DNA of 64,000 nucleotides, taken from Balanoglossus misakiensis. Lineage: Eukaryota; Hemichordata. Positions 19,381 to 31,271 of the stretch are shown here, in pieces. The stretch spans positions 11,656,001 through 11,720,000 of the forward strand of contig CM082586.2 in assembly GCA_040954595.2 (NCBI GenBank), written 5' to 3'. Position numbers and translations under genes: made by a program. The notes under the pieces are model-generated. The model was not told the DNA's origin, did no database searches, and worked only from the letters and a program-made list of their open reading frames with translations. Numbering within the stretch: the stretch's first letter is position 1; each line of letters begins with the position of its first letter.

Positions 19381-21840
19381 TCACATCATAGATATAATAG
19401 CTTCAAAAATTCTTGCACTTTCTGAATTATTGCATATTTCCTTGTATACCTTGTATCTCAATATGAATTCGTATTTTACTAGCACCATTAAAGGTGCTCT
19501 GGTTTCACTTAGCCAGTATTTATGTATACTCCATTTGCAAACTAAAATCAATAAATTTACAATATTTTCTTCAGATTTCGAAAGCATAACACTTCTAATG
19601 CAATTGAAAATTATATGAGCGCTTTGTAAAACAAAATCTTTACAAAAAAGTTGCCGAATTATGCGCTCGATTTTTGCCCAAAGTGATGTGGCTATAGTAC
19701 AACGCACGTACTTGTGCTCAAGAGACTCTGGTATCTTACTAAGTTCACAATCCACACTGCTGATCTTATTCCAATAAAACAAATACTTATTACATGGCAA
19801 CAACCTGTGTAAAAGTTTCCATTGAAATTCCCGCAACTTTGTTTCCTTAGTTATTGCGTGTATGTTCTTCCAGACCGTTTCACTTTCTTTTGTAGTCTGG
19901 TTTGGTACCTCCAGCAATGTGTACCATTTGTTAAGTTTATCCACTTTTGGACTCCTTTGTGGAATGTTCGCATAAATGGCTTTACACGTAACGTTATTGA
20001 TGGAAATCCAGTGTTTTCCATCCCAAATACCGTATTTACAATTTTTCAAGGATTTGTAGAAAAAGTTAAACTTGCTACACCATTTCAAAATTACATTTCT
20101 GTTTCCTTTGATGTTTTCACTTGCACTGTACCACGCATTTAAAACCTTGACGTAAAATTCAGGGATCGCAGACTCTAAAGCCTTTGGTAGTGATTCCCAG
20201 AAAATGTTGTGCTGAATAAGATTACATGACTGAAGGTCATCCATTTGTAAATAATGCCATGGTATAGCAGACCAAGTGTTGCCTTTACACAAGACCAGTC
20301 TCTTGACCCATACTGCATAAAGAGGATCAACTTGCTTGTCTAAGTTGACACATCTGATGCCACCTTTGTCATAATCACTCTGAAGTATTACATTGCTTAT
20401 ATTTCGTTTTCTTCTTATAAAACCATCAATTAGCTTTCGAACAACACACTTAATGCCTTCAGGTATTCCAATCACTGATGTCAAAAACAAAATCTGTGAA
20501 ATTGCAAAAACCTTCGTAATCATCACTCTCCCATAAAACGTAAGCCTTCTCCTTTCCCACATTTGTAGCACCTTTTTCAGTTTATCAATCTTAGGCTCCG
20601 AGTTAAGTTTGTTACATTTCTCAGTGTCATAGCCAAAATACACACCAAGCGTTTTGATGGGCTCATTTGTCCATTCAACATTTCCCATTTTCTTTTCACT
20701 ATTTCTGTTTTTTCCAACCCACATTGCCTTCGTTTTCTTGTTGCTCATTTTTAAACCACCACACTGATGAAAATCATCCATAACTTTAAAAACATTTTCT
20801 AATGACCGACCATCCCTTGTAAAAATAGTGGTGTCGTCGGCAAATAATGAAATCTTCGCTGTATTATTACCATATAAGGGGATCCCGTTGATCTCCCCGT
20901 GTTGTCTTATTTTACATGCAAGTACTTCGATCACAAGTAAAAACAATAAAGCCGAGAGGGAACATCCCTGTCGAACACCTCTATGTAATGAAAAGTATCC
21001 AGAGCACCATCCCTTATAAACAATACAACTAGAAATATTACTATATAAAACTTCAATCCAGCGTATAAAGCCTGGACCAAAATTCATCTTTTTAAGCACG
21101 CTATACAAAAATTTCCAATTTACACTGTCAAACGCTTTCTCATAATCTACAAAAAGGATCGCTCCTTCCAAACGCCGCTTTTTAGTGTAGTCTAGAACAT
21201 CGGAGATCAGGCGAATGTTTTCTCCAATAAAACGGCCTTTCATATAGCCTGTCTGATCTCTATGGATAATTGTAGGTAAAACACATTTGAGTCTGTTTGA
21301 TAATGCCTTAGTGGCAATTTTGTAGTCAATGTTTAAAAGCGACACAGGCCTCCAATTATTCAAGTCATTTTCATCTCCCTTTTTATACAACAATGTAATA
21401 ATACCTCTTTTTTGTGTAGCAGAAAGTTCCCCTGACGACCAGGCTTCATTGAGAGATGAAGTGACAAATGTTTTTATTTCTGACCAAAAGAAAAGAAAAA
21501 ATTCGACCGAAAGTCCATCACATCCCGGAGACTTGTTAGCTGCCATGGTCTTCAAAGCGCGCAAACATTCCCTTTCCGTTAAATTACCTTCGCACTGTTC
21601 ACTTTGTAGAGCTGTTAGTCCTGGTAAACTGCTATTTTCCAAAAAATCGTCAATCGACTGATGGCAACATTTTCGCTGATAGATCGTCTCGTAGAATTCT
21701 CTTTGTTCCCGCAGAATCTCGTCCGTTTTTGTCACACACTTTCCACTTCTGGTCACCAGCTCCTTAATTTCCTTTTTTCCTGCATTTCGCTTTTCTAATG
21801 ATAAAAATACTTGGTATTCCTTTCTCCCTTTTCCACCCAC
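19381..21840 (-). pseudogene. LINE ORF2, reverse transcriptase and C-terminal part
   Basis: The 819-residue open frame holds the RT of the LINE; its first ~14 residues are frame-shifted nonsense before LEKRNAGKK. RT motifs in order: MAANKSPGCDGLSVEFF, NWRPVSLLN, TGYMKGRFIGENIR, DYEKAFDSVNWKF, RGVRQGCSLSALLF, and the catalytic LFADD with the two Asp codons at 20833-20838, then LGVYFG. The C-terminal Cys/His motif of L1-type ORF2 is degenerate: DCELSKIPESLEHKYVRC has C...H-X4-C but lacks the expected second Cys. A one-base deletion near 21796 separates this frame from the endonuclease. Together the two parts would make about 1,185 residues, a usual ORF2 size. Confidence 0.92.
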
Positions 21841-22937
21841 GCTGCACGCGATCTTATCTGCGCACCTTCAGCGAGTATGTTGTAAATATTCTCAAGGCGT
21901 TGTTTGGTTTCACTGTATTTCCGTATATTTTCATCTGATGGATTCACCAGCATATTTCTTTCATCCGCTTTTAGCTGTTGCTCAAGCTTCGGTATTTCCT
22001 TATTGTGATCTTTTGTTCCATACCTTGTAAATTCCAATGCATATTCTTTAATTTCTTTCTTCATGATGTCCCATTTCATCCGATTATTTTCGAATGTCTT
22101 CTCACCACACTCTCTGATTACAGATTTGACTCCGTTGACAAAGCCTTCATTTTTTAAAAGCCTATTGTTCAGTTTCCATGTACCAGGCCCTCTACAATCT
22201 GAAGCGGTCTGCAATTCCACGTAAACAGCCATATGATCTGTGTGTACAGCAGGACGAATATCCGATTTTTTGACATTCTTGACGAGGTGCTTTGAGATAA
22301 AAACATAATCTAGTCGGCTATGAGTCGGTGATGGGGCCAATCTTCGCCAAGTAAACTGCCGTTGCCCAGGGTGGAAATTCCTCCAAACATCAATAAGTTG
22401 AAACTGATTACAAAAACTACGTAAGACTCTTCTTGATCCATCATGTGATTGCCGTGATTTCACACTTGACGCTCTGTCCAAAGTGTCGTTGAGTGCACAA
22501 TTGAAGTCGCCTGCTATAAAAAGATTTTCGTAATAGCAGTGCGTGTCAACCAGGCCAGCTAGATCTTTCAAGAATTCCGTTCTTTGTTTCACGAGATTCG
22601 GGGCATAAACACTACAAATTGAAAGCTTAACACCTACAAGGCTACCGTTTATTATGCAAATTCTTCCGAAGTCGTCATTCCACACGGAATCAATGGTGAG
22701 GTCACATCTGCGCTCAATCAATATTGCCGTTCCTCTGCTATAATTGTCACCTTTCGAGAAGAATACTTTCCCTCCCCATTCTTTCTCCCAAGTGTCAATG
22801 TCTGTTCCATTTCCATGCAACTCTTGTAAAATCGCGATACTCGTTTTTTGGAGTTTTAGCCAGCGATATATACAGTTCCTTTTCGTTTTGTCTTTGAAAC
22901 CCCTGACATTCAGGGTAACTAACTTCAGCGCTGCCAT
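21795..22937 (-). pseudogene. LINE ORF2, AP endonuclease part
   Basis: 380 residues with the exonuclease-endonuclease-phosphatase fold: LNVRG near the N-terminus, the catalytic Glu in ILQELHG, VYAPN, AGDFNCALN, SRLDYVF and the terminal TDHMAV. This enzyme nicks the target DNA for target-primed reverse transcription. Its ATG overlaps the ORF1 stop by one base (TGATG), an arrangement that in several LINEs allows termination-coupled re-initiation. The frame stops right after NTKYFYH because one base is missing; RT homology continues in the next frame. Confidence 0.92.
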
Positions 22938-24109
22938 CAGTAGCCTTTGATTCTGACTTGCTGCTGCTGCTTTCGACTTCTTTTACGTTTTTTCTTATTT
23001 TCTTTGCTTTGGGTCAATGACAACAGTGGTGGCGATTCAGCAGACAATTCAGAGAAATTTTCTCTTGATGTGTCATAACGCCGGTCCTCGCCACCTTCAA
23101 TATCCGTTACATCACCTTCACTGACACTAGTATCGTTTTGTCTATCGTCTCTGTTCTCTTTTAAGAACGCTAAAATTGAGCTTTGTGATTTAACGCTCGA
23201 GCTCGAGGGCTCAGGTGCTTTGTTTGCCAGACTTTGCGGTTTCTCAACACGGTCTTCGTCCCCCGTTTCACGCCTGGATGTTCCTTGTAACGGTGTGCTG
23301 TCACTTTCTAGTCTCGATACCGCATCGGCAGGATTCGTAGACCTTTTCTGCATTGTGTATTTGGTGGACTGAGACGTTAATTCTTCGTGTACCTGAGAAG
23401 TCATACAATTTCTTGCAATATGCCCCTCTCTTTTACAGAGTCTGCATTTGATTTGTCCAGTGCAATTGTACGCAGTATGTCCCTCCTCTAAGCATTTGCC
23501 GCATCGTGGCTGCGTCTCCGCTGTGGATTGCTTATAAATAATCTTCGCGTAAAATGCACCGATCTTAACCTGAGCTGGTAATGGTGTCTTTGGTTTTTCG
23601 ATGAACACAGTTCGATCCCCATTAAGAATGTTTGTCAACTTGCCTTCTAACCTCCATTTCTGTCTGGATATATCTGTTTTGAGCTTACAGCCCAAACCAG
23701 TAAGTGTAGCGGCGATAGCATCATCATCGTGTGACAATGGTAGATCTTTTATCGTTAATCTTAACCAATCTTCATGAAACTCTCTTCGGAAGGGATTTCG
23801 CCCCCACAGCTCTATCGACTTCCCGCGTAGTGTGAGTCCATGTTGTAACAAAATTGTCCGGTCTGCTTCGTCATTCATATAAATACGCCACAGACCTCTT
23901 ATCCGTTGCAACCCTTCCAAGCTGCCGATGGTGACAACTTCTGAAACGGCTGCTATAATTTCCTCACCTCTTAGCCATTGATTACTGTCCCTGGGAACTA
24001 TGTCCGACTGCTTCAGAAAGACGGGTAGAACTCCTACTTCACCGTCTTTGTCTTGCAGGCGTTTGGTCGTCACCACCTGCGCATAACTGGCTTTGTCTCT
24101 GACGGCCAT
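22937..24109 (-). CDS. LINE ORF1, zinc-knuckle nucleic-acid-binding protein
   Basis: 390 residues, intact. Residues ~60-190 look like an RRM-like/ORF1 domain, weakly conserved (GLWRIYMNDE, WLRLTIKDLP). Two CCHC zinc knuckles follow: CGKCLEEGHTAYNC (Cys203, Cys206, His211, Cys216) and CRLCKREGHIARNC (Cys222, Cys225, His230, Cys235). The tail is Ser/Glu-rich and disordered, then ends with a basic cluster KKKRKRSRK that may serve as a nuclear signal. ORF1 proteins of this type coat LINE RNA in a ribonucleoprotein. The ATG at 24109 lies about 210 bases from the 5' end, and the stop overlaps the ORF2 start. Confidence 0.9.
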   Translation of the reverse strand: MAVRDKASYAQVVTTKRLQDKDGEVGVLPVFLKQSDIVPRDSNQWLRGEEIIAAVSEVVTIGSLEGLQRIRGLWRIYMNDEADRTILLQHGLTLRGKSIELWGRNPFRREFHEDWLRLTIKDLPLSHDDDAIAATLTGLGCKLKTDISRQKWRLEGKLTNILNGDRTVFIEKPKTPLPAQVKIGAFYAKIIYKQSTAETQPRCGKCLEEGHTAYNCTGQIKCRLCKREGHIARNCMTSQVHEELTSQSTKYTMQKRSTNPADAVSRLESDSTPLQGTSRRETGDEDRVEKPQSLANKAPEPSSSSVKSQSSILAFLKENRDDRQNDTSVSEGDVTDIEGGEDRRYDTSRENFSELSAESPPLLSLTQSKENKKKRKRSRKQQQQVRIKGY

Positions 24110-24319
24110 GCTTGCTCGAGACCACGAAAACTAGCAAAATGTCTTTCTTCTGAGAATCAAAATGCTTCTTTGCTCTCGAGTTAGCTGCAAGTATCTATCC
24201 AAAAGCATATACCTTCAGTTTCGCCACAAAATTCACCGATTTCACGTGAAAAAACGATGAAAACTCTGAGCGTGCTAGAAATCTGCTTCCGTAGATGGCT
24301 GACTCTAGCGCCCTCCATC
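24110..24319 (-). promoter_or_regulatory. LINE 5' leader (putative internal promoter)
   Basis: 210 bases between the 5' target-site duplication and the ORF1 ATG. On the minus strand it begins GGATGGAGGGCGCTAGAGTC. Full-length LINEs carry an internal RNA polymerase II promoter here; I see no clear TATA box, so this is inferred from position only. Confidence 0.5.
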
Positions 24320-24332
24320 CAGACTGGCGTAA
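24320..24332. repeat. LINE target-site duplication, 5' side
   Basis: CAGACTGGCGTAA directly follows the LINE 5' end (minus-strand start GGATGGAGGGCGCTAG) and continues into normal satellite GTTATCAACGG. Confidence 0.88.
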
Positions 24333-24779
24333 GTTATCAACGGTGATTACGTCGGATTTCCTACGGCCTGGTTTAGCTGAAGCCCCGGCACTTTAGAGCG
24401 GAAACACGCGTACATTGACCACGATGATCAAGTCAGATCTCCTACGGCCTGGCTCGACTAAAACCCCGGCACACCATGACAGACACTAGCGTTCGTTAGC
24501 AACGGTGATCAAGTCGGATTTCCTTCGGCCTGGCTCTGCAAAAGACCCGACACTCTAGTACAAAGACGTTGGCTAAGTCGGGCAAACCGAAGAGGGGAAG
24601 TCACAGCGGGTCAACACTCGACATTTGTTCGGGTAGGACTGCATTATTGCCTGTCAATTTATAGAGAAAGCCCGAATTTAACCAGGGCGTTTCAAACACC
24701 GACGTTAGTTGGGGGGGGGGGGGGGCACGGCCTGCAGTACTGCCGGGTAAGCTGACATCGGCGTACCGCATATAATGTA

Positions 24780-26826
24780 GGGGGGGGAACAGAACGGTTC
24801 AATACTACATTTATTAGATATCAGCTAATTTTGGACAATCATCTAAAATCTAAATCATTTTTTCATATTTGGATACCTGATGATGTATGAAATTTCCATT
24901 ATATGTAAAGATGGTGCTGATTATAAAAAATGCACTCTGAATGAGCTGATTTAATACAAAATTGCGTTTTATTCGTTTTTGCACCAAAAAGGTCATTTTT
25001 AGGCCAAACATTCTTTATTTTTTTAAATTCGGTGACCTGATCATATATAAACAATTGCTTGTATGTTAAAAGTTTTTATGACTTTTAAAAGCAGTGACAC
25101 TGGCGGCATTCAACACGAAAATAACAATTTTAGCCATAATTTGGTCAAAATGGTAAATTTTTGAAAATTACAAAAAATACCTGTTTTCTACATTTTCGGA
25201 AATCTGATGGAGTATAGAATGCTCTTCGTATGTATATATCGATACAAATTCCACAAAAGACCGTCTAATTTGGCTCACTGCAGACAAAATTGCGTTTTAC
25301 CAAATTTTCCTTGAAAATGTCATTTTTAGAAAAAATAATAAAAAACCTTTGTTCTTCGAATTTAGTGCCTGATCATATATGACATGTTGATTGTATGTTA
25401 AAACTTTCGACCACTCCAAAAATGCAGAGATATTGACGGAATTCAAGAAAAAATAGCCATTTTGGCCATATTTTGACAAAAATGGTAATTTTTTAAAAAA
25501 TCATAAAAAATTAACTCTTTTCTTCATTTTCGGAAATATTATGGAGCATGAAGTGTCGTTCTCTTGTAAAAAGTGCTGCAAATTCCAGAAAAGGCGGTAT
25601 AATTTGAATGACCCAAGACAAAATTACCATTTTCGACTTTTTTTCGAAAAATTGTCTTGTTTTACAAAATAAATAAGAATAAATTCTTTTCTTAGTTTCA
25701 AACGGGTAGAGATACTTTACACACGGGTTTTCTAACATTGAATTCCCGTTCATCAACTCAGATTTCCTACAGCACAAGTCGGCTAAAACCCTGACACTCT
25801 AGAGCAGAAACAGTTGCACACTGGTAACGTTGAAAAAGTCGATTTTTCTATGGCCTGGCTCGGCTAAATCTCCGTCACAATATGACAGACACTAGCGTAA
25901 GTTAGCAACGGTGATCAAGTCAGATTTTCTACGGCATAGCTCGGATAAAGCCCCGGCACTCTAGAGCAGAAACACGCGTACAGAGACCACGTTGATCAAG
26001 TCTGATCTCCTACGGCTTGGCTCGACTAAAACCCCGACACACTATGACAGACACTAGCGTTCGTTAGCAACGTTGATCAAGTCAGATTTCCTACGGCATG
26101 GCTTGGCTAAAGCCCTGGCACTCTAGAGCAGAAACACGCGTACAGAGACCACGTTGATCTACTCACATTTCCTTCGGCCTGGCACGGCTGATGCCCCGGC
26201 ATTATATATAGGACACAGACTGGCGTAAGTTAACAACGGTAATCACGTCGGGTTTCCTACGGCCTGGCTCAGATGAAGCCCCGGCACTCTAGAGCAGAAA
26301 CAGGCGTACAGTGACCACGTTGATCAAGTCAGATTTCCTACGGCGTGACTCGGCTGGTGCACCGGCTCTATATGACACAGACTGGCGTAAGTTATCAACG
26401 GTGATTACGTCGGATTTCCTACGGCCTGGTTTAGCTGAAGCCCCGGCACTTTAGAGCGGAAACACGCGTACATTGACCACGATGATCAAGTCAGATCTCC
26501 TACGGCCTGGCTCGACTAAACCCCGGCACACCATGACAGACACTAGCGTTCGTTAGCAACGGTGATCAAGTCGGATTTCCTTCGGCCTGGCTCTGCAAAA
26601 GACCCGACACATTAGTACAAAGACGTTGGCTAAGTCGGGCAAACCGAAGAGGGAAAGTCACAGCCGGTCAACACTCGACATTTGGTCGGGTAGGACTGCA
26701 TTATTGCCTGTCAATTTATAGAGAAAGCCCGAATTTAACCAGGGCGTTTCAAACACCGACGTTAGTTGGGGGCACGGCCTGCAGTACTGCCGGGTAAGCT
26801 GACATCGGCGTACCGCATATAATGTA
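24780..26826 (+). repeat. Satellite unit 4
   Basis: Eleven subrepeats. It carries private variants (such as CATAGCTCGGATAAAGCC in 3a and a two-base loss in 10b) that recur in unit 21, 35.7 kb downstream. Confidence 0.9.
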
Positions 26827-28540
26827 GGGGGGGGGGGGACAGAACGGTTCATTACTACATTTATTAAATATCAGCTAATTTTGGACAATCATCTAAAATC
26901 TAAATCATTTTTTCATATTTGGATATCTGATGATGTATGAAATTTCCATTATATGTAAAAATGGTGCTGATTATAAAAAATGCACTCTGAATGAGCTGAT
27001 TTAATACAAAATTGCGTTTTATTCGTTTTTGCACCAAAAAGGTCATTTTTAGGCAAAACATTCTTTATTTTTTTAATTCGGTGACCGGATCATATATAAA
27101 CAATTGCTTGTATGTTGAAAATTTTTATGACTTTTAAAAGCAGTGACACTGGCGGCATTCAACACGAAAATAACAATTTTAGCCACAATTTGGTCAAAAT
27201 GGTAAATTTTTGAAAATTACAAAAAATACATGTTTTCTACATTTTCGGAAATCTGATGGAGTATAGAATGCTCTTCGTATGTATATATCGATACAAATTC
27301 CACAAAAGACCGTCTAATTTGGCTCACTGCAGACAAAATTGCGTTTTACCAAATTTTCCTTGAAAATGTCATTTTTAGAAAAAAAATAAGAATAAATTCT
27401 TTTCTTAGTTTCAAACGGGTAGAGATACTTTCCACACGGGTTTTCTAACATTGAATTCCCGTTCATCAACTCAGATTTCCTACAGCATAAGTCGGCTAAA
27501 ACCCTGAGACTTTAGAGCAGAAACAGTTGCACACTGGTAACGTTGAACAAGTCGATTTTTCTACGGCCTGGCTCGGCTAAATCTCCGTCACAATATGACA
27601 GACACTATCGTACGTTAGCAACGGTGATCAAGTCAGATTTTCTACGGCATGGCTTGGATAAAGCCCCGGCACTCTAGAGCAGAAACACGCGTACAGAGAC
27701 CACGTTGATCTACTCACATTTCCTTCGGCCTGGCACGGCTGATGCCCCGGCACTATATATAGGACACAGACTGGCGTAAGTTAACAACGGTAATCACGTC
27801 GGGTTTCCTACGGCCTGGCTCAGCTGAAGCCCCGGCACTCTAGAGCAGAAACAGGCGTACATTGACCACGTTGATCAAGTCAGATTTCCTACGGCGTGAC
27901 TCGGCTGGTGCACCGGCTCTATATGACACAGACTGGCGTAAGTTATCAACGGTGATAACGTCGGATTTCCTACGGCATGGTTTAGCTAAAGCCCCGGCAC
28001 TTTAGAGCAGAAACAGGCGTACATTGACCACGTTGATCAAGTCAGATTTCCTACGGCGTGACTCGGCTGGTGCACCGGCTCTATATGACACAGACTGGCG
28101 TGAGTTATCAACGGTGATTACGCCGGATTTCCTACGGCATGGTTTAGCTGAAGCCCCGGCACTTTAGAGCGGAAACACGCGTACATTGACCACGATGATC
28201 AAGTCAGATCTCCTACGGCCTGGCTCGACTAAAACCCCGGCACACCATGACAGACACTAGCGTTCGTTAGCAACGGTGATCAAGTCGGATTTCCTTCGGC
28301 CTGGCTCTGCAAAAGACCCGACACATTAGTACAAAGACGTTGGCTAAGTCGGGCAAACCGAAGAGGGAAAGTCACAGCGGGTCAACACTCGACATTTGTT
28401 CGGGTAGGACTGCATTATTGCCTGTCAATTTATAGAGAAAGCCCGAATTTAACCAGGGCGTTTCAAACACCGACGTTATTTGGGGGCACGGCCTGCAGTA
28501 CTGCCGGGTAAGCTGACATCGGCGTACCGCATATAATGTA
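26827..28540 (+). repeat. Satellite unit 5 (short, AT subrepeat lost)
   Basis: 1714 bases. Around 27380 the A-rich run of AT subrepeat B joins the A-rich run of C, removing one ~335-bp period. The GC block still has 11 subrepeats, but in the order 1,2,3,6,7,8,9,8,9,10,11. Confidence 0.9.
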
Positions 28541-31271
28541 GGGGGGGGGACAGAACGGTTCAATACTACATTTATTAGATATCAGCTAATTTTGGACAAT
28601 CATCTAAAATCTAAATCATTTTTTCATATTTGGATATCTGATGATGTATGAAATTTCCATTATATGTAAAAATGGTGCTGATTATAAAAAATGCACTCTG
28701 AATGAGCTGATTGAATACAAAATTGCGTTTTATTCGTTTTTGCACCAAAAAGGTCATTTTTAGGCAAAACATTCTTTATTTTTTTAATTCGGTGACCTGA
28801 TCATATATAAGCAATTGCTTGCATGTTAAAAGTTTTTATGACTTTTAAAAGCAGTGACACTGGCGGCATTCAACACGAAAATAACAATTTTAACCACAAT
28901 TTGGTCAAAATGGTAAATTTTTGAAAATTACAAAAAATACCTGTTTTCTACATTTTCGGAAATCTGATGGAGTATAGAATGCTCTTCGTATATATATATC
29001 GATACCAATTCCACAAAAGACCATCTAATTTGGCTCACTGCAGACAAAATTGCGTTTTACCAAATTTTCCTTGAAAATGTCATTTTTAGAAAAATAAAAT
29101 AAAAAAACCTTCGTTCTTTGAATTTGGTGCCCTCATCATATATGACATGTTGATTGTATGTTAAAACTTTCGACCACTCCAAAAATGCAGAGATATTGAC
29201 GGAATTCAAGAAAAAATAGCCATTTTGGCCATATTTTGACAAAATGGTAAATTTTTAAAAAATCATAAAAAATAAAACTCTTTTCTGCATTTTCGGAAAT
29301 ATTATGGAGCATGAAGTGTCGTTCTCTTGTAAAAAGTGCTGCAAATTCCAGAAAATGTGGTATAATTTGAATCACCCAAGACAAAATTACCATTTTCGAC
29401 TTGTTTTCGAAAAATTGTCTTTTTTACAAAATAAATAAGAATAAATTCTTTTCTTAGTTTCAAACGGGTAGAGATACTTTCCACACGGGTTTTCTAACAT
29501 TGAATTCCCGTTCATCAACTCAGATTTCCTATAGCATAAGTCGGCTAAAACCCAGACACTCTAGAGAAGAAACAGTTGCACACTGGTAACGTTGAACAAG
29601 TCGATTTTTCTACGGCCTGGCTCGGCTAAATCTCCGTCACAATATGACAGACACTAGCGTACGTTAGCAACGGTGATCAAGTCAGATTTTCTACGGCATG
29701 GCTTGGATAAAGCCCCGGCACTCTAGAGCAGAAACACGCGTACAGAGACCACGTTGATGAAGTCTGATCTCCTACGGCTTGGCTCGACTAAAACCCCGGC
29801 ACACTATGACAGACACTAGCGTTATTATTATTATTATTATTAAGAATTGTTTAAAATGCGCTACACATACGTCTCAGCGCATTGTGCACAGCTAAAACAG
29901 TAGATTAAAAAATACAAGGCTGGTAAAAATAGTTAAAAGGACACAATCGAACACGTTACACATAAAACCGAGTAAAAAGGTATGTTTTCAAATTACGCTT
30001 AAAAATATTGAGCGTTCGTTAGCAACGTTGATCAAGTCAGATTTCCTACGGCATGGCTTTGCTAAAGCCCTGACACTCTAGAGCAGAAACACGCGTACAG
30101 AGACCACGTTGATCTACTCACATTTCCTTCGGCCTGGCACGGCTGATGCCCCGGCACTATATATAGGACACAGACTGGCGTAAGTTAACAACGGTAATCA
30201 CGTCGGGTTTCCTACGGCCTGGCTCAGCTGAAGCCCCGGCACTCTAGAGCAGAAACAGTTGCACACTGGTAACGTTGAACAAGTCGATTTTTCTACGGCT
30301 TGGCTCGGCTAAATCTCGTCACAATATGACAGACACTAGCGTACGTTAGCAACGGTGATCAAGTCAGATTTCCTACGGCATGGCTTTGCTAAAGCCCTGA
30401 CACTCTAGAGCAGAAACACGCGTACAGAGACCACGTTGATCTACTCACATTTCCTTCGGCCTGGCACGGCTGATGCCCCGGCACTATATATAGGACACAG
30501 ACTGGCGTAAGTTAACAACGGTAATCACGTCGGGTTTCCTACGGCCTGGCTCAGCTGAAGCCCCGGCACTCTAGAGCAGAAACAGGCGTACATTGACCAC
30601 GTTGATCAAGTCAGATTTCCTACGGCGTGACTCGGCTGGTGCACCGGCTCTATATGACACAGACTGGCGTAAGTTATCAACGGTGATTATGTCGGATTTC
30701 CTACGGCATGGTTTAGCTAAAGCCCCGGCACTTTAGAGCAGAAACAGGCGTACATTGACCACGTTGATCAAGTCATATTTCCTACGGCGTGACTCGGCTG
30801 GTGCACCGGCTCTATATGACACAGACTGGCGTGAGTTATCAACGGTGATTACGCCGGATTTCCTACGGCATGGTTTAGCTGAAGCCCCGGCACTTTAGAG
30901 CGGAAACACGCGTACATTGACCACGATGATCAAGTCAGATCTCCTACGGCCTGGCTCGACTAAAACCCCGGCACACCATGACAGACACTAGCGTTCGTTA
31001 GCAACGGTGATCAAGTCGGATTTCCTTCGGCCTGGCTCTGCAAAAGACCCCACACATTAGTACAAAGACGTTGGCTAAGTCAGGCAAACCGAAGAGGGAA
31101 AGTCACAGCGGGTCAACACTCGACATTTGTTCGGGTAGGACTGCATTATTGCCTGTCAATTTATAGAGAAAGCCCGAATTTAACCAGGGCGTTTCAAACA
31201 CCGACGTTATTTGGGGGCACGGCCTGCAGTACTGCCGGGTAAGCTGACATCGGCGTACCGCATATAATGTA
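28541..31271 (+). repeat. Satellite unit 6 (17 subrepeats, with SINE-like insert)
   Basis: 2731 bases. It includes the 187-bp insertion with its 6-bp duplication in subrepeat 4b and six extra GC subrepeats, three a/b pairs that copy earlier members (2b, 5a, 6b, 8b, 9a types). Confidence 0.88.
29824..30010 (-). mobile_element. SINE-like insertion with (TAA)n tail
   Basis: 187 bases foreign to the satellite, placed in subrepeat 4b and flanked by AGCGTT at 29818-29823 and 30011-30016, a likely 6-bp target-site duplication. On the minus strand it ends in about six TAA repeats preceded by GCGCATTTTAAACAATTC. Short elements of many aquatic invertebrates end this way, mobilised by a LINE with a matching 3' end. 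No tRNA-like A and B boxes were found, so it may be a 5'-truncated LINE end rather than a complete SINE. Confidence 0.65.

Larger units (their letters stand above)
19292..24319 (-). mobile_element. Near full-length L1/Tx1-like LINE
   Basis: A 5.03-kb non-LTR retrotransposon lies on the minus strand: a 5' leader of ~210 bases, ORF1, ORF2 (endonuclease plus RT), a short 3' tail and a 24-base poly-A (T on plus). It is flanked by a 13-bp duplication, CAGACTGGCGTAA, at 19279-19291 and 24320-24332, within satellite subrepeat 8b. The visible defects are one single-base frameshift in ORF2 and a missing Cys near its end, so it is a young insertion but probably inactive. The ORF1 CCHC knuckles, AP-type endonuclease and FADD-type RT place it in the broad L1/Tx1 group; the precise clade would need a tree. 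Confidence 0.93.
17668..24779 (+). repeat. Satellite unit 3, split by LINE
   Basis: Without the LINE and one copy of the target-site duplication it is about 2.07 kb with 11 subrepeats. The LINE sits at the 8b/9a boundary. A second G-tract (24711-24725, 15 G) has expanded in the linker where other units have five G. Confidence 0.9.
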
